From Bifidobacteriaceae bacterium (GTDB lineage: Bacteria > Actinomycetota > Actinomycetes > Actinomycetales > Bifidobacteriaceae), in NCBI GenBank assembly GCA_022650895.1, contig JALCQC010000006.1, positions 1 through 64,000 on the forward strand: a DNA stretch of 64,000 nt, in the 5' to 3' direction. The notes beneath the pieces are model-generated. The model saw nothing but the letters and a program-made list of their open reading frames with translations, was not told the origin of the DNA and did no database searches. Shown piece by piece: positions 48,397-58,150 of this stretch. Numbering within the stretch: the stretch's first letter is position 1; every line of letters starts with the position of its first letter. The translations under genes and the position numbers were made by a program.

Positions 48397-50055
48397 ATGC
48401 AGAAGAGTTCAAAGCTTACGGTTGTAGTGGCCGCGCTTTCTGCTGCTGTCATGTCTCTGAGTGCCTGCGGTGGATCAAGTGACACCGCTTCAACTGACAC
48501 CAGCACAAGCGGCAACACTGACCAAGTCATGAGTGTGTACGGGTGCGAGCCAGCCAATCCACTTATCCCGACCAACACCAATGAGGTCTGTGGCGGTAAC
48601 CCCATCGATCTGCTGTTCGCCAAGCTCGTTGCCTATGATGACAAGGGCAAGACTGAGAACGAAGTCGCCAAGGAAATCAAGGCCTCCGACGAAAACAAGA
48701 AGTTCACCATCACACTGAACGATGGTTGGAAGTTCACCGATGGAACCGCCGTCACAGCCGAGTCCTTCACCAAGGCGTGGAGCTATGGTGCAAACGTCTC
48801 CAACGCTCAGCTGTCCTCCAGCTTCTTCCAGAACATCGTTGGTTTCAGCGATCTGCAGAAGAAGGGCGTCGACAAGAACGCACAACTCTCCGGCCTCAAG
48901 GTCGTTGATGACAAGACTTTCACTGTGGATCTGACCTCTCCAAGCTCGGTGTTCCCCACCTCTCTTGGATACAGTGCTTTCGCTCCGCTGCCTGATTCCT
49001 TCTTCAAGGATCCCAAGGCCTTCGGTGAGAAGCCGGTTGGCAACGGTCCGTACAAGTTCGAGTCCTGGACCCACAACGACTCCATTAAGCTCGTGAAGAA
49101 CGACGACTACAAGGGCGTTGCTCCTGCTCACAATGGTGGCATCACCTTCAAGATGTACACCGACACAGAGCCTGCCTATGCAGACGTCCAGGCTGGCAAC
49201 CTCGATGCACTGGAGACGGTTCCGGCATCGGCTTCCCAGACCTTCACCACGGACTCCAGCGTTCAGGCCTACAACAAGGCCGGCTCTGTCTTCCAGTCCT
49301 TCTCCTTCCCTGCCACTCTGAAGCACTTCGAGCTGGGAACCAAGGAAGGCACGCTGCGTCGTCAGGCGGTCTCCATGGCCATCAACCGCAAGCAGCTCGT
49401 TGATAAGGTCCTCGGTGGCATCGGTACTCCTGCAGTCGACTTCATCTCTCCTGTCATTCCAGGATATTCCGATTCCCTCAAGGGCAACGGCGTTCTGAAG
49501 TATAACAAGGACGAGGCCAAGAAGCTGTGGGCCGAGGCTGACGAGATCTCCAAGTGGACCGATTCCGACAAGCTGACCTTCGCCTACAACACCGATGGTG
49601 GAGCAAAGCCGGTCTATGACGCAATCGTCAACCAGGTGAAGAACACCCTGGGCATCAACGTTGCGACCAACCCTATTCCTACCTTCTCCGAGTTCCGTAA
49701 TTCCATCACCGCTCGCACGATGAAGTCCGCCTTCCGCACCGGTTGGCAGGCAGATTATCCATCGGCCGAGAACTACCTGAGCCCGCTGTACTCCAGCGCC
49801 GCTGCAGATGGTAAGGGCTCCAACGATGGAGATTACAAGAACTCCGAGTTCGACGCTCTGCTTACCAAGGCAGCAACCGCATCCGACGAGGATACAGCAA
49901 ACGAGAGCTATCACGCCGCAGAAGAGCTTCTTCTCCGCGACCTGCCCTCCGTTCCGCTCTATTACTCCAACGCAGCAGGCGTTGCCGCAAAGGGCGTCAA
50001 GGGCTTCAAGATGAACTGGAAGAATCTTCCTGTTTATCAGGAGCTGACTAAGTAA
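48397..50055 (+). CDS. oppA: peptide ABC transporter substrate-binding lipoprotein (family 5)
   Basis: Lipobox SLSAC, SBP_bac_5 features; followed by OppB, OppC, OppDF. Confidence 0.93.
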   Translation: MQKSSKLTVVVAALSAAVMSLSACGGSSDTASTDTSTSGNTDQVMSVYGCEPANPLIPTNTNEVCGGNPIDLLFAKLVAYDDKGKTENEVAKEIKASDENKKFTITLNDGWKFTDGTAVTAESFTKAWSYGANVSNAQLSSSFFQNIVGFSDLQKKGVDKNAQLSGLKVVDDKTFTVDLTSPSSVFPTSLGYSAFAPLPDSFFKDPKAFGEKPVGNGPYKFESWTHNDSIKLVKNDDYKGVAPAHNGGITFKMYTDTEPAYADVQAGNLDALETVPASASQTFTTDSSVQAYNKAGSVFQSFSFPATLKHFELGTKEGTLRRQAVSMAINRKQLVDKVLGGIGTPAVDFISPVIPGYSDSLKGNGVLKYNKDEAKKLWAEADEISKWTDSDKLTFAYNTDGGAKPVYDAIVNQVKNTLGINVATNPIPTFSEFRNSITARTMKSAFRTGWQADYPSAENYLSPLYSSAAADGKGSNDGDYKNSEFDALLTKAATASDEDTANESYHAAEELLLRDLPSVPLYYSNAAGVAAKGVKGFKMNWKNLPVYQELTK

Positions 50056-50086
50056 CACCGCGCCCTCTCGGGCACAGTCCATCATG

Positions 50087-50122
50087 GGGGAAGGCAGGGA
50101 GAAATCCCGGCCTTCCCCTTTT
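50087..50122 (+). terminator. hairpin plus T-run between oppA and oppB
   Basis: GGGGAAGGC-a-GGGA-GAAA-TCCC-g-GCCTTCCCC-TTTT. Confidence 0.8.
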
Positions 50123-50250
50123 GAAATTATGTAGTCTGTCCGCTCTTGTAGGGGTAACTGATAGACTACTGAACGTATATCTCCCAGTCGTGGTCTACGG
50201 ACGGTCTTGGAAGATTGAGTTTTTAATCATTAGTCCAAAGGAGAAGACCA

Positions 50251-51177
50251 ATGGGCAAATATCTTCTGCGGCGCATCCTGCAGATGATCCCAGTGGTGAT
50301 TGGCACAACGCTGCTCATCTACGCACTTGTTTTCGCGCTTCCGGGCGACCCCGTGGCAGCTATGTTCGGAGACAAGCCCGTCAACGCGGCAGTCGCAGCG
50401 CAGATTCGCAGCGAGTACAACCTCGACAAGCCATTCATCATTCAGTACCTCATCTTTTTAAAGAATGCTCTCACGCTTGACTTCGGCAACACCTTCGCTG
50501 GTCAGCCGGTGATCGCGGTCATAGGCCGCGCTTTCCCGGTCACGATCAAGCTCGCCATTATGGCCTTCGTCTTCGAAGCCGTCTTCGGTGTTGTGTTCGG
50601 AATTATTTCCGGTCTGAAAAAGGGCAAGTGGTACGACTCGGTCATTCTCATCGTCTCCCTCCTGCTGATCTCGGTGCCAACCTTCGTCACCGGCTTTGTT
50701 CTTCAGTATTTTCTGGGCGTCAAATGGGGGCTGCTGCCGGTCACTGCGGGTTCGAACCCAGGCTTCATTGATTTGCTCATGCCCGCATCCGTCTTGGGAA
50801 GCGTCTCGATGGCCTACATCATTCGCCTGACCCGTACGGAAGTCTCCTCCAATATTTCCGAAGACTACGTCCGTACCGCACGAGCGAAGGGCATGTCGAA
50901 CAAATCCGTCACGCTGCGCCATGTTCTGCGTAACTCCATGATTCCGGTCGTCACCTATCTGGGTGCGGACATCGGTGCGCTCATGGGAGGCGCCATGATC
51001 ACCGAGCGCATCTTCAACATCAACGGAATCGGTAACACGCTTTATCAGGGCATCATTCGTGGTGAGGGAACGCTGGTCGTCTCCATCGTCACCATTCTGG
51101 TGCTCGTCTTCGTCGTCTGCAATCTGGTCGTCGACATGTTCTATGCAGTGCTCGACCCGAGAATTCGTTACGTGTGA
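50251..51177 (+). CDS. oppB: peptide ABC transporter permease
   Basis: MGKYLLRRILQMIPVVIGTTLLIY, EDYVRTARAKGMSNKSVTLRHVLRNSMIPV. Confidence 0.95.
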   Translation: MGKYLLRRILQMIPVVIGTTLLIYALVFALPGDPVAAMFGDKPVNAAVAAQIRSEYNLDKPFIIQYLIFLKNALTLDFGNTFAGQPVIAVIGRAFPVTIKLAIMAFVFEAVFGVVFGIISGLKKGKWYDSVILIVSLLLISVPTFVTGFVLQYFLGVKWGLLPVTAGSNPGFIDLLMPASVLGSVSMAYIIRLTRTEVSSNISEDYVRTARAKGMSNKSVTLRHVLRNSMIPVVTYLGADIGALMGGAMITERIFNINGIGNTLYQGIIRGEGTLVVSIVTILVLVFVVCNLVVDMFYAVLDPRIRYV

Positions 51178-51186
51178 GGCAGGGAT

Positions 51187-52179
51187 ATGACAGATAACAC
51201 AATTTCTCCAGAATCCGCAGAGGCGGAAGAGTTCTTCATGGATCCACTGCCCGGTCAAGAGCGGTTTGTCGCTCCCGTCGACGAGACACCGCTCAAGGCC
51301 GTCGACTCCGTCGACGAGTCCGAACCGGCCACCAGCATGTGGACTTCGGCATGGATCGCACTTCGCAAGAATCCGCTGTTCATCTTTGCGGCGATTCTCA
51401 TCGTCTTCATCATCATCGTGGCGCTATTCCCTCAGCTCTTCACCCACAATGACCCCACGTACTGCAACCTCGACAACTCTCTCGGAAAGGCCTCGGGTTC
51501 TCACCCGCTTGGCTTCGATCAACAGGGCTGCGACGTGTATTCACGCGTGATCTACGGCGCACGCACCTCCGTGAGCGTCGGCGTTCTCACCACCATCATC
51601 GTTGTTGCCGTCGGGGGCTTCATCGGCGCCATTGCCGGTTTCTTCGGAGGCTGGATTGATTCCCTGCTGAGCCGCATCACCGACGTGTTCTTCGCCATCC
51701 CGCTTCTGCTGGGTGCCATCGTCCTTCTCCAGATGTTCCGCACCTCGGATTCCATCTGGAAGGTGGTGTTCGCTCTTGCTCTCTTCGGCTGGGTCCAGGT
51801 GGCTCGTATCACCCGTGGCTCGGTCATGGAGGCGAAGAATCTCGAATTCAACACGGCGTCGACAGCGTTGGGTTCAACGCCAATGCGCAACCTGTTCCGT
51901 CACGTACTTCCCAACGCACTGGCTCCGGTCATCGTGGTCGCGACCACCTCGCTGGGAACCTACATCGTTTCGGAGGCCACGCTGAGCTTCCTTGGCGTTG
52001 GTCTGCCGTCCACCACGGTCAGCTGGGGTGGAGATATCTCCACGGCGCAGTCGTTGCTGCGCATCAATCCTTCCGTGCTGTTCTATCCGTCTGCGGCACT
52101 GGCCATCACGGTTCTTGCCTTCATCATGATGGGCGACGCGGTCAAGGATGCTCTCGATCCTAAGAGCCGTACCGAGTGA
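51187..52179 (+). CDS. oppC: peptide ABC transporter permease
   Basis: LGFDQQGCDVYSRVIYGARTSVSVGV; EAA-loop; TLSFLGVGLPSTTVSWG. Confidence 0.95.
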   Translation: MTDNTISPESAEAEEFFMDPLPGQERFVAPVDETPLKAVDSVDESEPATSMWTSAWIALRKNPLFIFAAILIVFIIIVALFPQLFTHNDPTYCNLDNSLGKASGSHPLGFDQQGCDVYSRVIYGARTSVSVGVLTTIIVVAVGGFIGAIAGFFGGWIDSLLSRITDVFFAIPLLLGAIVLLQMFRTSDSIWKVVFALALFGWVQVARITRGSVMEAKNLEFNTASTALGSTPMRNLFRHVLPNALAPVIVVATTSLGTYIVSEATLSFLGVGLPSTTVSWGGDISTAQSLLRINPSVLFYPSAALAITVLAFIMMGDAVKDALDPKSRTE

Positions 52180-52193
52180 GTGGAGAAAAACCA

Positions 52194-54194
52194 ATGAGCA
52201 ATGAAACGAATAAACAAGTTCAGCAGGCCGCGCAGGAACCACTCCTTGAAGTCAAGGATCTGAGTGTTCAATTCACCACGGACAAGGGCCACCCCATCAC
52301 GGCGGTCTCCGACTCCTCCTTCACCGTCTATCCGGGTCAGTGGGTCGCGATCGTAGGGGAGTCGGGCTCCGGTAAGTCCACCTCGGCCATGGCGGTGCTA
52401 GGGCTCCTCCCAGGAACCGGAAAGGTCGTCGGAGGCAGCATCAAGCTGCACGGTGAAGAGTTGGTCGGCAAGTCCTCCAAGGACTATGAGAAGATTCGCG
52501 GCGTCCAGATGGGTCTCGTTCCTCAGGACCCCATGAGCAACCTCAACCCTGTGTGGCGTATCGGCACTCAGGTGAAGGAAGCGCTCAAGGCCAACAACAT
52601 GGACGTCTCCCGCGAGAAGCGTTCTAGCCTGTCGAAGGCGCTCAGCGATGCCGAGGTAAAGCTCAAAACCCGTGACGACGAACTCTTCATCGGTTCCCAG
52701 GAGCGTCCCGAGCTTCTTGCCGCAGCAAAAGCTGCCCTTCAGAAAGCAGGCGTCGCCTCCGTCGACGAGAAGATGGCCACCTTCGAAGAGACTTGGGTAA
52801 CGGGTTCACAGACGCGGTGGCTCGTGGCACAGGATCTCATCAAGGCCGGCGTCCCCGACGATGACGCGTGGGCAGTCGCAAAGGCTCACGTCACCGGTTC
52901 AAACATGGACGACCGCATTGCTGGCCTCCTCGCGGAGGCGGGATTGCCTGATGCGGCAACGCGCGCCCGTCAGTATCCCCATGAGTTCTCCGGCGGTATG
53001 CGTCAGCGCGCGCTCATCGCCATCGGCCTTGCTTCGCGTCCTGATCTCCTCATCGCCGATGAACCTACTTCTGCTTTGGACGTCACCGTTCAGAAGAAGA
53101 TTCTCGACCATCTGCACACTCTCACGGACTCCTTGGGAACGGCAGTGCTGTTCATCACCCACGACCTCGGCCTCGCTGCAGAGCGTGCGCAGCATCTCGT
53201 GGTGATGTACCAGGGAAGGGTCGTTGAGTCCGGCCCAAGCCTCGAGGTTCTTCAGCACCCTCAGCACCCCTACACCAAGCGATTGGTAAACGCCGCGCCG
53301 TCACTTGCCTCTCAGCGCATCATCTCCGCGAAGGAGCGTGGTGTCGATGCCGAGAGCCTCATGGAGCATCACACCAAGGGCGAGGAGACGCTGGAGCACA
53401 GCGAGCACATCATCACCGTCGACCATCTCACCAAGGAGTTCAAGCTCCCTCGCAAACGCGAGATGTTCAAGGCTGTGGACGACGTGTCCTTCTCGGTGAA
53501 GAGGGGAACGACCCTTGCCATCGTGGGTGAGTCGGGTTCTGGCAAGTCCACCGTGGCGAACATGGTCCTCCATCTGCTCGATCCGACGTCAGGGAAAGTG
53601 ACGTTCGAAGGACGGGATATCTCCACGTTCAAGTCCAAGGATCTGCTTGCCTTCCGCCGCCGCGTGCAGCCGGTCTTCCAGAACCCCTACGGTTCGCTTG
53701 ACCCCATGTATTCGATCTACCGTTCCATCGAGGAGCCGCTGCGAATTCACGGAATCGGAGACAGGAAGTCCCGTGTGAAGCGCGTTCGCGAACTTCTCGA
53801 CATGGTGGAGCTTCCCGAATCCGTGATGGGACGTTACCCCAACGAGCTCTCGGGCGGACAGAGACAGCGCATTGCCATCGCGCGCGCCATGGCGCTCAAT
53901 CCCGATGTCATCATCGCCGACGAGGCCGTGTCCGCACTCGATGTGCTGGTCCAGGACGAGGTTCTGCGCCTGCTTAACGATCTTCAGGCGGAGAGTGGCC
54001 TCAGCTATCTGTTCATCACCCATGATCTGGCAGTTGTCCGTCAGATCGCCGATGAGGTAGTGGTGATGCAGCATGGCCGCTTGGTGGAGCACGCCACAAC
54101 GGACGAGGTATTTGACCATCCTAAGAGGCAGTACACGAAGGATCTGCTCGACGCAATCCCCGGTGGCAAGCTTCAGCTGGGACTGGATTCATGA
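52194..54194 (+). CDS. dipeptide/oligopeptide ABC transporter ATP-binding protein, fused OppD-OppF
   Basis: Two Walker A motifs (GESGSGKSTSAMAVLG, GESGSGKSTVANMVLH) and two signatures (FSGGMRQR, LSGGQRQR). Confidence 0.95.
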   Translation: MSNETNKQVQQAAQEPLLEVKDLSVQFTTDKGHPITAVSDSSFTVYPGQWVAIVGESGSGKSTSAMAVLGLLPGTGKVVGGSIKLHGEELVGKSSKDYEKIRGVQMGLVPQDPMSNLNPVWRIGTQVKEALKANNMDVSREKRSSLSKALSDAEVKLKTRDDELFIGSQERPELLAAAKAALQKAGVASVDEKMATFEETWVTGSQTRWLVAQDLIKAGVPDDDAWAVAKAHVTGSNMDDRIAGLLAEAGLPDAATRARQYPHEFSGGMRQRALIAIGLASRPDLLIADEPTSALDVTVQKKILDHLHTLTDSLGTAVLFITHDLGLAAERAQHLVVMYQGRVVESGPSLEVLQHPQHPYTKRLVNAAPSLASQRIISAKERGVDAESLMEHHTKGEETLEHSEHIITVDHLTKEFKLPRKREMFKAVDDVSFSVKRGTTLAIVGESGSGKSTVANMVLHLLDPTSGKVTFEGRDISTFKSKDLLAFRRRVQPVFQNPYGSLDPMYSIYRSIEEPLRIHGIGDRKSRVKRVRELLDMVELPESVMGRYPNELSGGQRQRIAIARAMALNPDVIIADEAVSALDVLVQDEVLRLLNDLQAESGLSYLFITHDLAVVRQIADEVVVMQHGRLVEHATTDEVFDHPKRQYTKDLLDAIPGGKLQLGLDS

Positions 54195-55051
54195 GCATCA
54201 CCATCACGACGTCCAATGTCAATGGCATTCGGGCGGCGCATCGTAAGAACGTCGGGGAGTGGGTCGCAAAATCCCTCCCCGACGTCTGGTGTCTCCAAGA
54301 GGTTCGCGCTCCGCAGGAGAACGTCGACTCGATCGTTGAAGGTTTCGCCCTCCACTATGCCGAGCAGGGAAAGATCGAGACTCCGGATCAGTTGCACCGT
54401 ATCAACGAGGTCTGCAAGATCAAAGGTAGGGCGGGAGTCGCTCTGCTGACGACTCTGCCCGTTCTCGAAACGCGGTACGGGCTGCCCGGACTCACCGAAG
54501 ACGTGGACACGGGCCGCTGGATTGAAGCGGACGTTCGTATGCCCTCTGGCTATACGGTGACGGTCGTCTGCGTCTATGTCCACTCGGGAGATGTGGACGA
54601 TCCCAACAAGATGATGCAGAAGTATCGCTTCCTCGACCATATGATCGTTCGCATGGGCCAGCTTCAACGCGAGGCGGCCAACGGTGGTAAACAGGCGGTT
54701 CTCTGCGGCGACTTCAACATCGCGCACACCCCTCTCGACATCAAGAACGCCAAGGCCAATGTGAAGCACTCAGGCTTTCTGCCGGAGGAGCGCGCCTACG
54801 TAGACAAGTGGCTTGACGACGAGGAGTTCGTCGATGTCATGCGTTCTCTTGCCGGTCCGATTCAGGGACCCTACACGTGGTGGAGCCAACGCGGGCGGGC
54901 TTTCGACAACAATGTCGGATGGCGCCTTGACTACCAGTTCGCCACGCCGGAATTCGCGCAGACCGCTCAGGGCTTCGTGATCGACAAGGCACCAAGTTAT
55001 GCTGCGCGGTGGTCGGATCATGCACCGCTGAGCATCACATATAACGTTTAG
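54191..55051 (+). CDS. xthA: exodeoxyribonuclease III
   Basis: ITTSNVNGIRAAHRKNVGEWV, VWCLQEVRA, CGDFNIAHTPLDI, WSDHAPLSITY. Confidence 0.94.
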   Translation: MSITITTSNVNGIRAAHRKNVGEWVAKSLPDVWCLQEVRAPQENVDSIVEGFALHYAEQGKIETPDQLHRINEVCKIKGRAGVALLTTLPVLETRYGLPGLTEDVDTGRWIEADVRMPSGYTVTVVCVYVHSGDVDDPNKMMQKYRFLDHMIVRMGQLQREAANGGKQAVLCGDFNIAHTPLDIKNAKANVKHSGFLPEERAYVDKWLDDEEFVDVMRSLAGPIQGPYTWWSQRGRAFDNNVGWRLDYQFATPEFAQTAQGFVIDKAPSYAARWSDHAPLSITYNV

Positions 55052-55111
55052 AAACGCTGTGTAAAGTCAAACAGTGCAGTGTGCCTCACTGCAGACGGGC
55101 ATGGAGGAATT

Positions 55112-55915
55112 ATGGGACTTTTTGGGTTCGGCAAGAAAAAACATCACAAGGGCGAAGAGTCAGGCGAGGGGTCTGTTGCGCACGACACTGTCGAGAGTGA
55201 CAAAGACGACGTCTCCGATGACTCCGCCGAGACCAAAGGCTTCGACAATTTCCTTGATGATCCTGAGCGCGGTCCATGGGATGTGACGGAGGCACCGACC
55301 GAAGGAAAGTTCCTTGACCTCGGTGGCTTCAGACTCCCTGCGAAAGAGGGTATCTCCCTGCGACTTTCCGTCAGCCCGGACAAGACACGGGTGCTGGGGG
55401 TGACGGTTACTTACAAGGAATCGAGCTTGGAGTTGTCGGCTATCGCTGCGCCAAAGTCGCACGGCTTGTGGGATGAGATCTGCGCAGAACTCCTTGCGGG
55501 CGGCAAAGAGGCCAAGCAGACTGACGGGACTTTCGGCAAGGAAATCGAGCTGACCGTCACTGTCGCTGCGGGACGGACCGTTCCCACGCGTATCGTGGGA
55601 GTCGATGGGAATCGGTGGATGCTTCGGGGCATTTTCACTGGCAAGGCGGCCCGAGAAGGCGATCAGAAGGAGGCTTTGGATGACTTCTTCGCCTCCATCG
55701 TGGTCAACCGTGGTGAGGATCCGCTTGCTCCCAGGGACCCGTTGCCACTTCACCCTCCGGTCTCGCTTGATGCGGAGAACGACGACGCAGAGGATTCCGC
55801 CGCCGGTAACGATGCGGAGGTACCCGGAAAACCGAAAGGTCCGCTGACGCCTTTGCAGAACACAGAGGTGCAGCAGACGTTGAGCCGGGGGCCGATGTTC
55901 TCTGAAGTTCGTTAG
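55112..55915 (+). CDS. DUF3710 domain-containing protein
   Basis: GPWDVTEAP...LDLGGFRLP...; genomic context with DUF3159 and TRAM methyltransferase. Confidence 0.8.
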   Translation: MGLFGFGKKKHHKGEESGEGSVAHDTVESDKDDVSDDSAETKGFDNFLDDPERGPWDVTEAPTEGKFLDLGGFRLPAKEGISLRLSVSPDKTRVLGVTVTYKESSLELSAIAAPKSHGLWDEICAELLAGGKEAKQTDGTFGKEIELTVTVAAGRTVPTRIVGVDGNRWMLRGIFTGKAAREGDQKEALDDFFASIVVNRGEDPLAPRDPLPLHPPVSLDAENDDAEDSAAGNDAEVPGKPKGPLTPLQNTEVQQTLSRGPMFSEVR

Positions 55916-55947
55916 AGTGTGAGAAATGCGGGCCGGAAGGATCCTAT

Positions 55948-56769
55948 ATGAAAGCACATGATGATGCGTCATCATTGAGGTCCGGCATTGCTTCGGTTGT
56001 CGATGAGGATTTCTCTGTCAAGGACGCCATTGGGGGAGTGCGGGGAGCCATTGAGTCGGTCTTGCCCGGACTGGCTTTCGTCGTGGTGTTCGTTGCTACT
56101 CGAAATCTGGGAGTGACGGTCATCGTAGCTGCTTCCATCGCAGCCATTTGTGTGGTGGCGCGGCTGTTGATGCGTCAACAGGTGCGGTCGGCGTTGACAG
56201 GCGTGTTGTCCATCATCGTATGTCTCGTGTGGGCATGGCTGTCGAAGGATGCCAAGAATTTCTATCTTCCCGGTTTTCTCACCAATGCCTTCTGGATCAT
56301 TGTCCTCGTGGTTTCACTGGGGATCAGAATTCCCGGCATCGGTGCGCTCGTAGAGTTTGTCCGCAACCCTGTCACTTCGGGATTCAGACAGTGGGTGGAC
56401 GTGTGGCGCAGCGATCGGCACCTGCTGCGCGCCTACGTCGTGACCACATGGGTCTGGGTGGGGATGTTCGCTCTCAGACTCGTCGTACAGCTGCCGCTGT
56501 ACCTCATGGACTCGGTGGGCTTTCTTGGAACGGCACGGCTTGTGATGGGAGTCCCTCTCTTTGCGTTGACAATATGGATTTCGTGGATTTTCATTTCCCC
56601 ACAGATCCGTCGTCGTGAAGCACAGGAGGCCGCAAAAGCAGCTGTCCAAGCGGAAATCCTCGATATGGATACGGATACGGATACACACATGGTTACAGAC
56701 GCAGATACAGATACTGACGTAGACGCCAAAACAGACGTAAATACAGGTACAGGCGACGGCCAACAGTGA
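55948..56769 (+). CDS. DUF3159 domain-containing membrane protein
   Basis: VKDAIGGVRGAIESVLPGLAFVVVFVATRNL, multiple TM; degenerate DT-rich C-terminal tail. Confidence 0.83.
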   Translation: MKAHDDASSLRSGIASVVDEDFSVKDAIGGVRGAIESVLPGLAFVVVFVATRNLGVTVIVAASIAAICVVARLLMRQQVRSALTGVLSIIVCLVWAWLSKDAKNFYLPGFLTNAFWIIVLVVSLGIRIPGIGALVEFVRNPVTSGFRQWVDVWRSDRHLLRAYVVTTWVWVGMFALRLVVQLPLYLMDSVGFLGTARLVMGVPLFALTIWISWIFISPQIRRREAQEAAKAAVQAEILDMDTDTDTHMVTDADTDTDVDAKTDVNTGTGDGQQ

Positions 56770-56821
56770 TCATCGTCGGATGGCGATGATCGGAAGAGAT
56801 TGACGGAGACGGAAAGAAAAA

Positions 56822-58105
56822 ATGAGTGATTCTGAAAACACCACGTATGTTGTAGAGATTGAGCGCTTCGCCGATCAAGGCCGTTGCGTCGCCCACATCG
56901 AGGGCCGCGTCGTCTTTGTGCGTTTCGCACTTCCCGGCGAAACCGTGCGTATCGTTCTCGATGAGCCACACGATCGCGATGACAGGTTCTGGACCGGCGA
57001 GGTCACGGAAGTCATCAACGCTTCGGAATACCGTATCGGGCCGGCGTGGAAGTTGGCGGGGCCTCTTGTCGACGGAGGAGGTGTTGGCGGCGCGGACCTT
57101 GTGCACACGAATCTTGAAGGTCAGTTGGCATGGAAGAAAGCCGTCATCGACGATCAGATGAAGCGCCTCGGGGGGCAGCACACCGACGTCGACGTGGTTC
57201 GTGTCAAGGGTGATGCAGAACGTGGTGGTTTGGGTTGGCGTACCCGCATCGAGATGGTTGCCGACGAGCAGGGCTTTGCTTCGATGCGCCGCCGTGGCAG
57301 CCATGAGCGTGTTCGTTTGGACTCTATGCCCCTGGCGACGGATGGCGTTGCTCAGGTCGCTCGCGACAATTGCGTCTGGAACGGTGGGTTCGCCCCGGGA
57401 TCAAAGATTCGCGTGGCCGTCCCTGAGCCTGTGGAGGGTGCCTCCATTGGAGATAATTTCTCCGTGACCGTTGACGGTGAGCTGCGTGCGGGTTCCGAAC
57501 GCCTCGTCGAGAGGGTCGATGGTGCCGGACGCCGTGGAAAGACGCAGGAGTACGAAATCGAGGAATCGGGATTCTGGCAGGTCCACCGCAGAGCACCGCA
57601 GACCTTGGTGTCTGCCGTCATCTCTGCAGTGAGCAAGTATTCTCAGGGGACTCCGAAGGTTCTGTGGGACCTCTACTCAGGCTCTGGCCTCTTCACGGTT
57701 GCACTTGGAAACCAGTTCACCGCCGAAGGGCAGGGTCTCTTCAGTGTGGAAGGTGCACCGCACGCCGTTCACAGTGCCCGGCTGAACCTGACCGCTAGCG
57801 GATTGGAACGTGCGGTGACTAAACACGGCGACGTGTCACGAGTGCTGCGCACGGTTCCTCCGCGGTATTCCCACCCCGATGTCGTCGTCCTCGACCCTCC
57901 GCGTGCGGGAGCAAAGCGGACGGTATGCAAGCAGCTGGCCTACGCAAAGGTTCCCACCATCGTGTACGTGGCGTGCGACCCCACGAGCTTGGCCCGTGAC
58001 ACGGCAACCCTCACCAGCCTCGGCTACACGCTGTCGTTCATCAAGGCTTTCGACATCTATCCCATGACACATCATGTGGAGACTCTCGCGGTTTTCACTC
58101 TGTGA
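56822..58105 (+). CDS. TRAM-domain class I SAM-dependent RNA methyltransferase (TrmA/RlmD-like)
   Basis: TRAM-like N-terminus, LWDLYSGSGLFTVAL, VVLDPPRAGAKRTVCKQL, VYVACDPTSLARD. Confidence 0.92.
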   Translation: MSDSENTTYVVEIERFADQGRCVAHIEGRVVFVRFALPGETVRIVLDEPHDRDDRFWTGEVTEVINASEYRIGPAWKLAGPLVDGGGVGGADLVHTNLEGQLAWKKAVIDDQMKRLGGQHTDVDVVRVKGDAERGGLGWRTRIEMVADEQGFASMRRRGSHERVRLDSMPLATDGVAQVARDNCVWNGGFAPGSKIRVAVPEPVEGASIGDNFSVTVDGELRAGSERLVERVDGAGRRGKTQEYEIEESGFWQVHRRAPQTLVSAVISAVSKYSQGTPKVLWDLYSGSGLFTVALGNQFTAEGQGLFSVEGAPHAVHSARLNLTASGLERAVTKHGDVSRVLRTVPPRYSHPDVVVLDPPRAGAKRTVCKQLAYAKVPTIVYVACDPTSLARDTATLTSLGYTLSFIKAFDIYPMTHHVETLAVFTL

Positions 58106-58150
58106 ATCATCCTGCATTCTAAACTCTCTAGGAGATCGGAAGGAGCCTGG

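Noticed and set aside
48490-50085. 531-aa minus-strand ORF antisense to oppA
   Set aside because: Shadow ORF; low-complexity V/G/L composition, no RBS or context.
50748-50759. GGGTTCGAACCC resembling a tRNA T-loop
   Set aside because: Lies inside oppB coding sequence (AGSNPGF) and no acceptor, D or anticodon arms surround it.
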